This document shows positions 39,486-48,034 of a DNA stretch of 64,000 nucleotides, piece by piece. Position 1 is the first letter of the stretch; each line of letters begins with the position of its first letter. The notes beneath the pieces were generated by a model. The model was not told where the DNA came from, did no database searches, and was given only the letters and a program-made list of their open reading frames with translations. A program made the position numbers and the translations under genes. Source of the stretch: Accumulibacter sp. (lineage in GTDB: Bacteria > Pseudomonadota > Gammaproteobacteria > Burkholderiales > Rhodocyclaceae); the NCBI GenBank assembly GCA_024235695.1, contig JACKLX010000006.1, positions 160,537-224,536 on the forward strand, read 5' to 3'.

Positions 39486-42400
39486 TCAGATCATCAGAAA
39501 GTCGACGTAGCCGAGCGACAGCGCGCCGGCCAACGCCGTCAGAGGCAACGCCGGCAAACCGTCCGCAGTGCTTGTGCCAGCGTCGATGTAGAGCGCGCCG
39601 TAGCCGCCATCGTCGGCGATATCGCCCATTTCGGCTCTGTCGGCTGCGTCGGCAGCGTCGGCAGCGTCGTCTGCAACGGCAGCGCCGACCATTTCGGCGA
39701 GCGAAGCTGGCCCGAGATCGGTCACGATGCCGCTATCGCTCGACGCCGCCACGACGATCTCCGGCGCCTCGGCGCCGACCGCACCGAGCGCCGCCAGCAG
39801 GCCATCGAAGCGAACCATGTCGCTGCCCGCCGCAGCAGCCGCGCCGCTGTCGACCAGTTGCTGCCCGGCATCGACGTCCGGCGCGTCGAAAGCTGGCACA
39901 TCGAGCGCAACTCGTGCGCCAGTCGCAAATTGCACCGCGCCCGCCGTCACGGCAGCCTGGCTCACACCCGCCGTCAGGGTCGTGCTTGCCGTCAGGCTGC
40001 CGGTAATCAACGGACCAAAAAGCAGCGGCAGATCGCCGACGACGATGTTGGTCACGGTAAGTTCGACATCGTTGCCGTCGCCGCCGGCGTAGCTGATCGC
40101 GAACGAGTAGATCTGGCCGCCGTAGCTCGCCTGCACGCTGCCACCCTCGGCCAGCCCGGCGAAGTCGCCCGAGATCGCGTCGCTGTCGTCGTTACTGATG
40201 ATAACGAATGAGTCGTTCAGCTGCGGCGCGAAATCGAGAATCAGATCGAGCATGCCGCCGCTTGTGCCGCCACCGTTGAGGTCGACGCTGCCATTGACGA
40301 CGAGCTGGTCGTAGCCGACGCCCGCACCCGCACCCGCCAGATTGATTTCCAGCGTGCCGGCGTCGGAAAGCCGGTAGTCGCCGTTGACCGTTGTCGTTCC
40401 GACGCCGCTGTCGCCGGCGGCCAGCGTGCCGCCGTTCTCGTCCAGGTTGCCGTTGAAAGTCAGGACATCGAGCCGGCCGCCGGTGTAGTTGAAGCTGCCG
40501 CCCGAGTCGAGGTCCACGGCGTTTCCCGTCAGCAGACCGCCGGCAAGGTTGAAGGTGGCCGTAACGATGGCACCGCTGCCGCCGATCTTCAGCGTATTGT
40601 TGGCGAAGTCGAACAGGCCATTGGCGAGGTTTGCGGTGGTGGCTTTGAACGAGCCGGTGAAGCTGTCGACCAGGGAGAGTGTTCCGGTGGCGCCGCCCTC
40701 GGTCGTACTCCCCATGCCGATGTTGGCTTCGACGGTGTTAATGGTGGTGCCGTCACCCATGATCAGGGTACCGCTGGCGGTTCCCCGTCCGGTTGTCCGG
40801 CCGACGTTGAGTTCGGAGAGCTCGGCGGTGAGCGCGCCTTCACTGGCGTCGAGCAGGCCGGTGGCGCTGCTGTAGTTGAGATACTGGTAATAGCCGGAAC
40901 TGCCGGTCGATTCATTCCAGCCGATGTTGAGCGTGGCCGGGGTCGCGGCCGTACCGAGATCGATCATGCTGTCGGTGCCGAGTATCAGGCTGCCGTCTGC
41001 CTGGCCTTGCCAACCGACGTCGGCCACCCGGCCGACGGAGAGTTCGTCGGCGACGAAGGCGGTGAAACGGTCGTTGGTCTGATCGATGGCGGTATCGGCC
41101 AGATCGATGCCGCTGAGGTTGTAGCCGATGCGCAGATGGCCGAGGCGATCGGCGGCGCTACCGACAGTGAAGTCGACGCCATCGGCGATGGTCATGCCGC
41201 CGCTGCCGAAGTTGAGGCTGGTGTCGGCGCCGGCAAAGCTCAGGCTGCCGCCGCGGACGTCGAGTGTTCCGGTGGCGCCGCCCTCGCTGGTGCCGCCCAT
41301 GCCGATATTGGCTGTCGGGGTGGTAATCGCGGTGCCGTCGCCCATGATCAGGGTACCGCTGGCGGTTCCCCGTCCGGTTGTCCGGCCGACGTTGAGTTCG
41401 GAGAGCTCGGCGGTGAGCGCGCCTTCACTGGCGTCGAGCAGGCCGGTGGCGCTGCTGTAGTTGAGATACTGGTAATAGCCGGAACTGCCGGTCGATTCAT
41501 TCCAGCCGATGTTGAGCGTGGCCGGGGTCGCGGCCGTACCGAGATCGATCATGCTGTCGGTGCCGAGCACCAGGCTGCCGTCTGCCTGGCCTTGCCAACC
41601 GACGTCGGCCACCCGGCCGACGGAGAGTTGGCTGGCCTCCGATGCATCCAACGATGCACCGCTGGTTACGGTCAAATTACCGGTGACGGCGCCCGCGCCC
41701 GCCCAGTTGACGCCGACATTCAGCCCCGTGACGTGCGCTGCAACAGCCGTGCCATTGGCAATCGTCAGGTTCACGCGGGCTGCCGGGTTGGCCGTCCCGA
41801 CCGTGGCGTTACCGGTCACTGTCAAAGTACGGCCGCCGTCGAGGTCGGTGACGTGGTCTGCCTCGAAGGTGAACGGGGCAATGGCGCCGGTGTAGTTCAA
41901 CGCGGCGATGGTGACATCCTGGTCAACGACGTTGACGCCGCCGGCGCCGAGCTCCCCGAAAATGACGTTGTCGGCCGCCGACGGTGCGGCCGGCAGCCAG
42001 TTTCCCGATTCGCTCCAGTTGTTGGAAGGGGCGCTGCCGGTCCAGACGACGCCGGTGAGAGCGGTGGCAGTGCTGCCGATATCGAACTGGCTGGGCGCGC
42101 CAGCGCTGCCGATGATGATCTGGCCGCCATTGGTCCAGGTGATCGTCGGGTCGATGACCTTCACCGACTGGCTGGGTGCGCCAGCCTCACCGGCGCTGGT
42201 GATGAACGACGGGTCACAGGTCAGTGCATAGTCCAGGATCGCCGCTTCGCGCAAGGCTGGATCGGTGATCCCAGCGGCGTCGAGAAGGGCGATCGCCTCG
42301 GCGACCTTGTTTGCCGGGAGCGACGCGCGGTTGGTCTTCTGGATCGGGCAGTCGACGTCGCTGAAGGTCTCGGTGCTTTCGCTGGCGCGGTAGTCGAAAA

Positions 42401-44897
42401 GCGACTCGGCCTGCGTGATGCGCCAGCTGTTGGCAAAGGTGTCGTACAGCTCCGCAAAGGTGGGTTGTGTCGACAAGACGGTGCCGTCGCGCGTCGCCAG
42501 ATCATTTGCCGTGTTGCCGTCGAAGTTGCCGAGCAGCCCGTGCAGCGAACCATCGGGGCGGTCAGCCGAAGCGCATACGCGCACGTCAACATAAGTTCCC
42601 CGGTCAGTAACGATCAGGCGCTCCTGCGTCGGGTAGACGATCGAGTAGACGCCGGAGTCGAAATGTATCTGGCCGCCGCCGAGTACCACGGAATCTCCGG
42701 ATGCGAGCGTCGTGATCTGGCCATCGATCCGCAGCGGCTGGCTTTCGAAAGTATCGATCGTCACTCGATGGCCGTCGACCAGGGTCGCCACGGCGGTGTT
42801 GACCGAGACGTTGGGACCATACATGGCGGTGCGCGTCTGTATGGTGAGCGGGTTGGGGTCAGTGGCCTCGCGGGTCTCGACGAGGACGAATTCGCCGCAG
42901 GCCTGCATGTCGTAGGTCAGGCCGTCGGCGGTGACGTAGTGCGGGTCGCCCCATGAGTAGCCGCATTCGACTTTCTCGTTGTCGACGATGGTGCCTGTCG
43001 CCTGCAGATTGCCGGGCTGAGCATTGGCGCTGACGTTGCTGAGGCTGACCGCGAAGGTCTCGGGCCCTTCGATTTGCTGATCATCGAAGGTGCCGATGGA
43101 GATCAGCACGGACGTCTGGCCCGCCGGAATCGTCGCCGTGCCGGTCAGCGGTGTCTGCGGGGCGAGGTCGCTCTGATCGGCCGAACCAACGCCTGCCGGC
43201 GCGAAGGTGACAGTGTAGGTGGCTGTTATCGGGCTGCCCGGGTCGGCCTTGTCCACCGAGACGACGAAGGCCAGCACATTGCCCTCGGTAGCCGCCGCGT
43301 CGCCGATCGACAGCGTCGGCAAGGTGGGACCGGAGTCGTTGTCGACGATCGTGCCGGTGGCGAGAGCGCGGACGATCGTCGCATTGCTGGCGCCGCTCAG
43401 CTCGACGGTGAAGTTCTCGGTCGCTTCCGGCAGCAGGTCGTCGGTGATGTCGAGGGTGATGGTCTTGCTGGTCTCGTTGGCCGCGAAGCTCAGCGTACCG
43501 CTCAGCGCGTCGACGCTGTCGTTGTAGTCGTCGGGCGAGGTCGCGCTGCCGGGATTGACGGTGTAGTTCACGGTCGACGGGCTGCCGTTGTCGCCGCTGC
43601 GAGTGACGGTGAAGCTGATCGTCGTATTGGCCGCACCCGGATCGCCCTCGGTGGCTGTGGCGTCGGCAATCGACAGTGCGGGCAGGTCGTTGTCGACGAT
43701 CGTGCCGGTGGCGAGAGCGCGGCTGATCGTCGCGTTGCTCGGGCCGCTCAGTTCGACGGTGAAGTTCTCGGTCGCTTCCGGCACCAGGTCGTCGGTGACG
43801 TCGAGGGTGATGGTCTTGCTGGTCTCGTTGGCCGCGAAGCTCAGCGTACCGCTCAGCGCGTCGATGCTGTCGTTGTAGTCGTCGGGGGCGGTCGCGCTGC
43901 CCGGATTGACGGTGTAGTTGACCGTGGAAGGAGCGCTGTTGTCGCCGCTGCGGGTGACGGTGAACGTGATCGTGCTTCCCGGTGCTCCCGGATCGCCCTC
44001 GGTGGCGGTGGCGTCGGCAATCGACAGTGCGGGCAGGTCGTTGTCGACGATCGTGCCGGTGGCAACCAGGCTGCCGGCTGACGCGTTGGCGCTGACGTTG
44101 CTCAGGGTGACGGTGAAGTGCTCGGTGGCCTCGACCAGGTCGTCATTGACGGTCGGTATCAGGATCGTCGCCTGGGTCGCTCCGGCGGCTATGCTCACCT
44201 GGCCGGAGAGCGGCGTTCCCGTGCCAAGATCGCCATGCTCGGCGTTGCCGCTGGCCGCTGGCCCGAAGCTGATGGTGTAGGTTGCCGTGATCGGCTGGCT
44301 GGGATCGGCCTCGCTCACTGACACCAGGAATGCCAGGGTGCCGCCCTCGGTGGTCTGGGCGTCGTCGATGGAAATCACGGGCAGCCGTGGCGGGGGGTCG
44401 ATCACCACCTCGAGGTTTTCCCAGTTGCGAACCGTCAGATCAAAACTGGAGAACTGGAAGGTGGGGTTGCTTGCACGGTCGGGCTGGTTGTTCAGCGCCA
44501 GGAATTGCCGGAAGGCGTCGATGTCGGCCATTACGCCTGCCGAGTTGGCTTCTGCCTGGGTGAGCACCAGGCGCAGCGTGTCATTGCCTTCGCCGCCGTC
44601 GTAATAGTTGCTGAAGCCGCGGTTTTCTGCGAGGCGGTAAACGCCAAGGTCGTCGCCGCGTCCGCCGGAAACACGGTCGTTGCCGGTGCCGCCGTCGAGC
44701 GTGTCATTGCCATCCTCGCCGAAAAGGCTGTCGTCGCCTTCGCCACCGAAGACCAGGTCATCGCCGTCGTCGGCAAAGATGCGGTCGTTGCCGCCGCCGC
44801 CGTCCACGGTGTCGTTGCCGCGTCGGGCGAAGATGATGTCGTCACCCTGCAGGCCAAGAATATTGTCGCTGTCGCTTTTTCCTCTGATGATGGCCAT
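39486..44897 (-). CDS. 1,803-aa RTX/Calx-beta/vWD giant surface protein
   Basis: N-terminal RTX calcium-binding nonapeptides (residues about 10-85, e.g. GNDTLDGGTGND) are followed by four Calx-beta domains (about 170-640). A von Willebrand type D domain spans 645-850 (CGYSWGDPHYVTADG, LHGLLGNFDGN). A long repetitive beta-helix-like passenger region rich in Gly, Thr, Asn and Ser lies at about 950-1560. The C terminus ends in hydrophobic residues, GYVDFLMI, like type I secretion substrates. I found five cysteines, all in or near the vWD domain. There is no N-terminal signal peptide, so export by a type I (ABC) system is expected; none is encoded in this window. CAGGGGAACGCC precedes the ATG. 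It follows the PEP-CTERM gene after 158 bp without a seen terminator or promoter, so the two probably form one operon. Likely role: adhesin or matrix protein. Confidence 0.9.
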   Translation of the reverse strand: MAIIRGKSDSDNILGLQGDDIIFARRGNDTVDGGGGNDRIFADDGDDLVFGGEGDDSLFGEDGNDTLDGGTGNDRVSGGRGDDLGVYRLAENRGFSNYYDGGEGNDTLRLVLTQAEANSAGVMADIDAFRQFLALNNQPDRASNPTFQFSSFDLTVRNWENLEVVIDPPPRLPVISIDDAQTTEGGTLAFLVSVSEADPSQPITATYTISFGPAASGNAEHGDLGTGTPLSGQVSIAAGATQATILIPTVNDDLVEATEHFTVTLSNVSANASAGSLVATGTIVDNDLPALSIADATATEGDPGAPGSTITFTVTRSGDNSAPSTVNYTVNPGSATAPDDYNDSIDALSGTLSFAANETSKTITLDVTDDLVPEATENFTVELSGPSNATISRALATGTIVDNDLPALSIADATATEGDPGAANTTISFTVTRSGDNGSPSTVNYTVNPGSATSPDDYNDSVDALSGTLSFAANETSKTITLDITDDLLPEATENFTVELSGASNATIVRALATGTIVDNDSGPTLPTLSIGDAAATEGNVLAFVVSVDKADPGSPITATYTVTFAPAGVGSADQSDLAPQTPLTGTATIPAGQTSVLISIGTFDDQQIEGPETFAVSLSNVSANAQPGNLQATGTIVDNEKVECGYSWGDPHYVTADGLTYDMQACGEFVLVETREATDPNPLTIQTRTAMYGPNVSVNTAVATLVDGHRVTIDTFESQPLRIDGQITTLASGDSVVLGGGQIHFDSGVYSIVYPTQERLIVTDRGTYVDVRVCASADRPDGSLHGLLGNFDGNTANDLATRDGTVLSTQPTFAELYDTFANSWRITQAESLFDYRASESTETFSDVDCPIQKTNRASLPANKVAEAIALLDAAGITDPALREAAILDYALTCDPSFITSAGEAGAPSQSVKVIDPTITWTNGGQIIIGSAGAPSQFDIGSTATALTGVVWTGSAPSNNWSESGNWLPAAPSAADNVIFGELGAGGVNVVDQDVTIAALNYTGAIAPFTFEADHVTDLDGGRTLTVTGNATVGTANPAARVNLTIANGTAVAAHVTGLNVGVNWAGAGAVTGNLTVTSGASLDASEASQLSVGRVADVGWQGQADGSLVLGTDSMIDLGTAATPATLNIGWNESTGSSGYYQYLNYSSATGLLDASEGALTAELSELNVGRTTGRGTASGTLIMGDGTAITTPTANIGMGGTSEGGATGTLDVRGGSLSFAGADTSLNFGSGGMTIADGVDFTVGSAADRLGHLRIGYNLSGIDLADTAIDQTNDRFTAFVADELSVGRVADVGWQGQADGSLILGTDSMIDLGTAATPATLNIGWNESTGSSGYYQYLNYSSATGLLDASEGALTAELSELNVGRTTGRGTASGTLIMGDGTTINTVEANIGMGSTTEGGATGTLSLVDSFTGSFKATTANLANGLFDFANNTLKIGGSGAIVTATFNLAGGLLTGNAVDLDSGGSFNYTGGRLDVLTFNGNLDENGGTLAAGDSGVGTTTVNGDYRLSDAGTLEINLAGAGAGVGYDQLVVNGSVDLNGGGTSGGMLDLILDFAPQLNDSFVIISNDDSDAISGDFAGLAEGGSVQASYGGQIYSFAISYAGGDGNDVELTVTNIVVGDLPLLFGPLITGSLTASTTLTAGVSQAAVTAGAVQFATGARVALDVPAFDAPDVDAGQQLVDSGAAAAAGSDMVRFDGLLAALGAVGAEAPEIVVAASSDSGIVTDLGPASLAEMVGAAVADDAADAADAADRAEMGDIADDGGYGALYIDAGTSTADGLPALPLTALAGALSLGYVDFLMI
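40756..41044 (-). repeat. 289-bp near-identical direct repeat, copy A
   Basis: Inside the 1,803-aa gene. Matches 41341-41629 base for base except, as far as I can see, at two adjacent-codon differences (GAGTATCAGG against GAGCACCAGG). It encodes about 96 residues beginning around ELSVGRVADVGWQGQADGSL and ending in TLIMGDGT. In-frame, offset 585 bp. Confidence 0.92.
41341..41629 (-). repeat. 289-bp near-identical direct repeat, copy B
   Basis: Partner of the copy at 40756-41044. The near-identity at third codon positions means recent duplication or ongoing gene conversion, and the pair could recombine to delete or add one 585-bp (195-codon) unit. Confidence 0.92.
43335..44036 (-). repeat. Two tandem 351-bp Calx-beta units
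   Basis: Units at 43335-43685 and 43686-44036 (117 codons each) are highly similar at DNA level. Both encode a Calx-beta domain beginning LPALSIADATATEGDPGA and ending ALATGTIVDNDLP. Flanking Calx-beta domains on each side are more diverged, so these two are the newest copies. Confidence 0.88.
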
Positions 44898-45055
44898 GGC
44901 GTTCCCCTGCGTTCTGACGATGAAAGGTCAAGCACCCCGATGGTCGACGGACGTGAAAGGACCGTCAGGGCGCGGCTAACTGGATCGTGCGTGTGGATCC
45001 TGGTCTGCGAGTTCCTGCAACTGCGGGTGCGGCAGTCTGGCGGCAGCCCTTTTGG

Positions 45056-45802
45056 CTACCGCGGTGAGTGGCGTCGTCGCCGCCACAGTCCGAGCAGGGC
45101 AAGGCCCAGGATCGGCGCGACCGGCGGTTCGGGAACCTGCAAGGCGCGCTGTGAAAAGCGTTGGGTGAAGCTGTTGAGGGCAACCGTATCCAGCGTGTCG
45201 TCGCCGGTGACGAGAATGTTGGTTTCGACGAGAACCGCAGCCTGTGACGCGTAAACGATCGAATCGAACAGCACCGCGTCCAGGGAGAGCATCGCGAAGA
45301 CTTCCTGTTCTCCGAGTATGTCCGTGCCGTTCGCGGCGAGCAGGTCGCTGGCAACGGCGATCAGCCCGCCGGCATTGCCGGCACTGAATTCATAGGCCGT
45401 GAGTTCGAGCGAACTGCCGACGATCCGCGGCGCACCGCCGACCACCGAAACCCGGAAAGCCAAGTCGAGGTCGATCTGGTCGAATCCACCGGTGATCAGC
45501 GCGCCATTGGCAAGAAACGCCAGGCCAGGATTCAAGACCTGGTCGTCCAGGGGCATGACCGTGATCCGCGACAGGTCGACGGGCGCGACGGTAGAGGCAT
45601 CGTCAACGGTCCAGTGGTCGAAGAACTTGTCGTTGATCAGCATGTTTGCGCCGCCAACGAGCTCCTCGACGGTGCAGAACTGGTTGGCGCTGGCGCAACC
45701 GCTGGTGACGACCGCTGCCGATGCTTCGCTGGCCCATGTCCAGGCGATGAGTGCCACGCTTGTTGCCAAGGCGTGCGCCCAAGGACTGCTCGTTGTTGTC
45801 AT
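45056..45802 (-). CDS. PEP-CTERM sorted exported protein (left group)
   Basis: A 248-residue protein with an N-terminal signal peptide (hydrophobic stretch to ASEASA, about residue 30) and a C-terminal exosortase sorting signal: VPEP at about residue 223, a hydrophobic helix PVAPILGLALLGLW, then RRRRHSPR. The mature domain has no family I recognise; it begins with Cys-containing SGCASANQFCTVEELVGGAN. Exosortase removes such tails and the protein is then linked to the cell surface or exopolysaccharide. AAGGAGGAACAACA precedes the ATG at 45802. It is the first gene of the left group, upstream of the 1,803-aa RTX gene. Confidence 0.88.
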   Translation of the reverse strand: MTTTSSPWAHALATSVALIAWTWASEASAAVVTSGCASANQFCTVEELVGGANMLINDKFFDHWTVDDASTVAPVDLSRITVMPLDDQVLNPGLAFLANGALITGGFDQIDLDLAFRVSVVGGAPRIVGSSLELTAYEFSAGNAGGLIAVASDLLAANGTDILGEQEVFAMLSLDAVLFDSIVYASQAAVLVETNILVTGDDTLDTVALNSFTQRFSQRALQVPEPPVAPILGLALLGLWRRRRHSPR

Positions 45803-46192
45803 TGTTGTTCCTCCTTGCCAGATTGCACTAACAGTCAGCAATGGTCGCGACGCCACCGATCATGAAAGTCGTGACCGTTGCCCTGATTGCCGACCCATCT
45901 TCGTCCGAGTACGGGAGAAGGGAGATTCGTGAGTCGCACCGGCGACTGTCACGGTAACGAAAATGGCGGAACGGCTTGAATGCGGCAGGCGCCGCCAAGG
46001 ATCGCGGAAGCCGAAGCCCGCGCCCGAAGCGAACGTTTGCGTTTGCGTGCCGCATTGCGCCTCCCAAAGCCGCTTGGCGGGACAGGTCGCGCTCCCTTAA
46101 GCGCGATCCGGGATTGCCCCGGACGGCTGTCCCTCCGTCATCCAGCAGACAGCTCCTCTTCCGAAGATCACGGAAATGTCTACATTAAAACA

Positions 46193-46221
46193 AGGCTAAT
46201 TGATCGTGGTTCTGACCACAA
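46193..46221 (-). promoter_or_regulatory. Predicted promoter of the PEP-CTERM/RTX group
   Basis: Read leftward: TTGTGG at 46221-46216 (3 of 6 -35 matches), 17-bp spacer, TAGCCT at 46198-46193 as -10. The hexamer begins 33.5 bp from the centre of the C5-N8-G5 repeat, as at the two promoters around 47.7 kb. Confidence 0.5.
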
Positions 46222-46222
46222 C

Positions 46223-46240
46223 CCCCCAAAACAGAGGGGG
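46223..46240. promoter_or_regulatory. Inverted repeat CCCCC-N8-GGGGG, site 1 (candidate LuxR operator)
   Basis: CCCCC AAAACAGA GGGGG. It has the same form and length as the site between the LuxR and giant RTX genes and lies just upstream of a promoter-like element reading toward the left group. Which protein binds is inference. Confidence 0.6.
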
Positions 46241-46461
46241 TCGGGGGCGCGCTTTTCGTGCCGGCAGAGTGCCGGAGGGTGGCTGGCAGGGAGCCGCTTG
46301 AGTCAAGTCGAAGCCGCCCTGAGGCGGCGCCGAGGCACGCCCGGGGAGACCTCCACGGTCTGCCCGCATCGGCGCGGTTGGAGGAGTTGCAAGTGCTTGC
46401 GAGCTCAGCAGCGCTGGCGGAGAGAAGGGGCAGATCGTCGCCAATCGCCCCGGCGCCTAGC

Positions 46462-47649
46462 TCAGCTGCGATCGCCCGGTCCGGGATCTGGCGGCTGTGG
46501 CAAGCCGTCGCCGTTTGGCCGCGGCCGCCAGGCATCGGGCTGGTCCGCCTGCGGGTTGACGCGGGTCGCACTGGAGAGCCGGCTGATCAGCTTCTCGTAG
46601 CCGCTGACTCCGGCCCGACGATAGATGTCCTTCACGTACTCACGCACCGTATGCGGCGAGAGCATCAGGATGTCGGCAATCTGGCGTGGCTCGTAGCGCT
46701 TGAGCAGGAGGATCGCCACACGCTTTTGCTGCGGCGTGAGTTGCAGCCCGAAAATCTCGCCGCGCACTTCGTTGTTCACGTCAAGCTTTTCGAAGGTCAC
46801 GGCAAATTGGCGGCGCTGCTCGCCTTCGGTGATCCGCAGTCGTCGCGCCAGGCGGTCGATCGCCGGCGAGGGTGGCACCCGACTGACATGGCCAAGGCCG
46901 ACGATGCTCGCCGGATCGATGCGCCGCGTGCTGACGGCGAAGACCTCGCTGCCACAGCGCCAGATGCGGGAGGATTCAGTCGGTCCGGGCAGGAGCTGGA
47001 CCACCTTGTCGGGCAGCGATTCGAGAATCCGCATCGCTTCCGCACTCAATGCCTGAATGCTTCCGTCGCGTGACATCACCAGCACCGCCAGGGGCCGTTG
47101 CTGGTCGCGTTGGTGCTGCAGCGTGAGGTAGTCGATGGCGGTCGCGGCATGGCCAACGAACCACTGGAAGAGCGCCATTTCGCGGGGGTCGAAGTCGCGC
47201 TGCCGGCGTCGCCGGTGCACCGAGAAAGCGCCAACGGGAATGCCGTTCAGCTGCGGAATGACTGCCAGCGCATGGAAGTAGGGAATGCGATTCATGAACT
47301 CGCCGAACTCGCCACGAAAGGTTGTGCCGATGTCGGTGACGTCAGACAGGCGAACCACGGTGTCCGGCTTCTTGAGCGCCGGTTGCCAGATCACGTAGGG
47401 ATCCAGCGTCTGGTAATTGTCGAGGTAGTCGCGCATGTCCTGCTGGTTGCAGTCATGCGTATAACCCTGGCACAAGGCGCCGCCGACCGGGTCGATGGGC
47501 ATGAAGACGCCCGACGAAAAGGGCAGCAAGCGGCGCAGACCTTCGAACCACGCGGGCATCAAGGCCAGTGGGTCGCGATCTTGCGTTTGCCGGTTGTAGA
47601 TGATGTCGAGCAGCGCACACCGACCGCTGTCGAGTCTGTCTGTCGCCAT
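46462..47649 (-). CDS. LuxR-family transcriptional regulator
   Basis: A 395-residue cytoplasmic regulator. Residues about 30-180 look like a GAF/PAS-type sensory region (FSSGVFMPIDPVGGALCQGY, FHALAVIPQLNGIPVGAFSV); a second small PAS-like part is near 185-245. The C-terminal LuxR/GerE helix-turn-helix is at 304-360: LTPQQKRVAILLLKRYEPRQ, IADILMLSPHTVREYVKDIY. It has no phospho-receiver domain, so it probably senses a small ligand or redox cue directly. The ATG at 47649 follows GGAGGGGG. It sits between the two RTX/PEP-CTERM groups, and a C5-N8-G5 repeat is centred 55 bp upstream of its own start, so self-control and control of both groups is the natural reading. Confidence 0.9.
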   Translation of the reverse strand: MATDRLDSGRCALLDIIYNRQTQDRDPLALMPAWFEGLRRLLPFSSGVFMPIDPVGGALCQGYTHDCNQQDMRDYLDNYQTLDPYVIWQPALKKPDTVVRLSDVTDIGTTFRGEFGEFMNRIPYFHALAVIPQLNGIPVGAFSVHRRRRQRDFDPREMALFQWFVGHAATAIDYLTLQHQRDQQRPLAVLVMSRDGSIQALSAEAMRILESLPDKVVQLLPGPTESSRIWRCGSEVFAVSTRRIDPASIVGLGHVSRVPPSPAIDRLARRLRITEGEQRRQFAVTFEKLDVNNEVRGEIFGLQLTPQQKRVAILLLKRYEPRQIADILMLSPHTVREYVKDIYRRAGVSGYEKLISRLSSATRVNPQADQPDAWRPRPNGDGLPQPPDPGPGDRS

Positions 47650-47665
47650 GCCCCCTCCGCTAACG

Positions 47666-47694
47666 ATGCTATCACCACTGTGGCTTTGCCGGAT
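47666..47694 (-). promoter_or_regulatory. Predicted promoter of the LuxR gene
   Basis: Read leftward, TAGCAT at 47671-47666 begins 33.5 bp from the centre of the inverted repeat at 47696-47713. The -35 position (ATCCGG) is poor, consistent with activator dependence. Confidence 0.45.
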
Positions 47695-47695
47695 A

Positions 47696-47713
47696 CCCCC
47701 CATAACTGGGGGG
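47696..47713. promoter_or_regulatory. Inverted repeat CCCCC-N8-GGGGG, site 2 (candidate LuxR operator)
   Basis: CCCCCCATAACTGGGGGG: perfect 7-bp arms (CCCCCCA / TGGGGGG) around TAAC. It lies midway between the divergent LuxR and giant RTX genes and is equidistant from a TAGNNT hexamer on each side. Confidence 0.7.
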
Positions 47714-47714
47714 A

Positions 47715-47743
47715 TTTACGCTGCCGCTGAAATTCGCTAGTTT
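47715..47743 (+). promoter_or_regulatory. Predicted promoter of the 3,676-aa RTX gene
   Basis: TTTACG at 47715-47720 (4 of 6 -35 matches), 17-bp spacer, TAGTTT at 47738-47743. The -35 abuts the inverted repeat, the layout used by class II activators. Confidence 0.5.
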
Positions 47744-48034
47744 TTCCACGCCAGCACCTCTGTTTGCCTTGGCTTTGCTTTGTTCTCTTGGGAGAGACAG
47801 GTCATGAACACCGGGCTTCCAATCCGGGCGATGACCCGCGGCCTCGCTGCCGCGCCTTTTTTTTTCCCCTTCGGGCGTGGGCCCTGTTGCACGCGTTGCT
47901 TCGCGTCCATTGCTCAGCATTGCGTGGACCGCGCGGATTTCACCTGTGGCGACGATCGGGGGAAGACTTCACCAGGTGTCCACCAATCTGCCTGTACGTC
48001 ATTTGGATGACTTGCGAACGTTGGAGACAAACTG
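47744..48034 (+). other. Long leader of the 3,676-aa RTX gene
   Basis: About 285 bases of probable untranslated leader. It contains a T9 tract (47857-47865) and a possible 68-codon leader ORF (47804-48010) whose ATG follows GGGAGAGACAGGTC. The ORF's product is Cys- and Phe-rich and resembles nothing I know. No gene is asserted. Confidence 0.4.

Larger units (their letters stand above)
45803..46461. other. 660-bp gap: promoter and leader of the left group
   Basis: Between the PEP-CTERM start and the LuxR stop. Open frames here are Arg-rich and lack ribosome binding sites. The notable content is the C5-N8-G5 inverted repeat at 46223-46240 and an adjacent leftward promoter-like element; a transcript from it would have an untranslated leader of nearly 390 bases before the PEP-CTERM ATG. 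An AT-richer patch at about 46160-46215 fits promoter DNA. Confidence 0.6.

Noticed and set aside
40500-44050. Regularly repeated DNA that might be a CRISPR array or minisatellite
   Set aside because: The repeats are long, in frame, and encode known modules (Calx-beta, beta-helix units); there are no short repeats with unique spacers.
39486-44897. Autotransporter (type V) assignment for the 1,803-aa protein because of its beta-helix-like repeats
   Set aside because: There is no N-terminal signal peptide and no C-terminal 12-strand barrel ending in an aromatic residue; N-terminal RTX repeats favour type I secretion.
46222-46241. C-rich/G-rich inverted repeat as an intrinsic terminator of the LuxR gene
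   Set aside because: It lies more than 200 bp beyond the LuxR stop, lacks a following T tract in that direction, and matches the second copy that sits in a promoter region.
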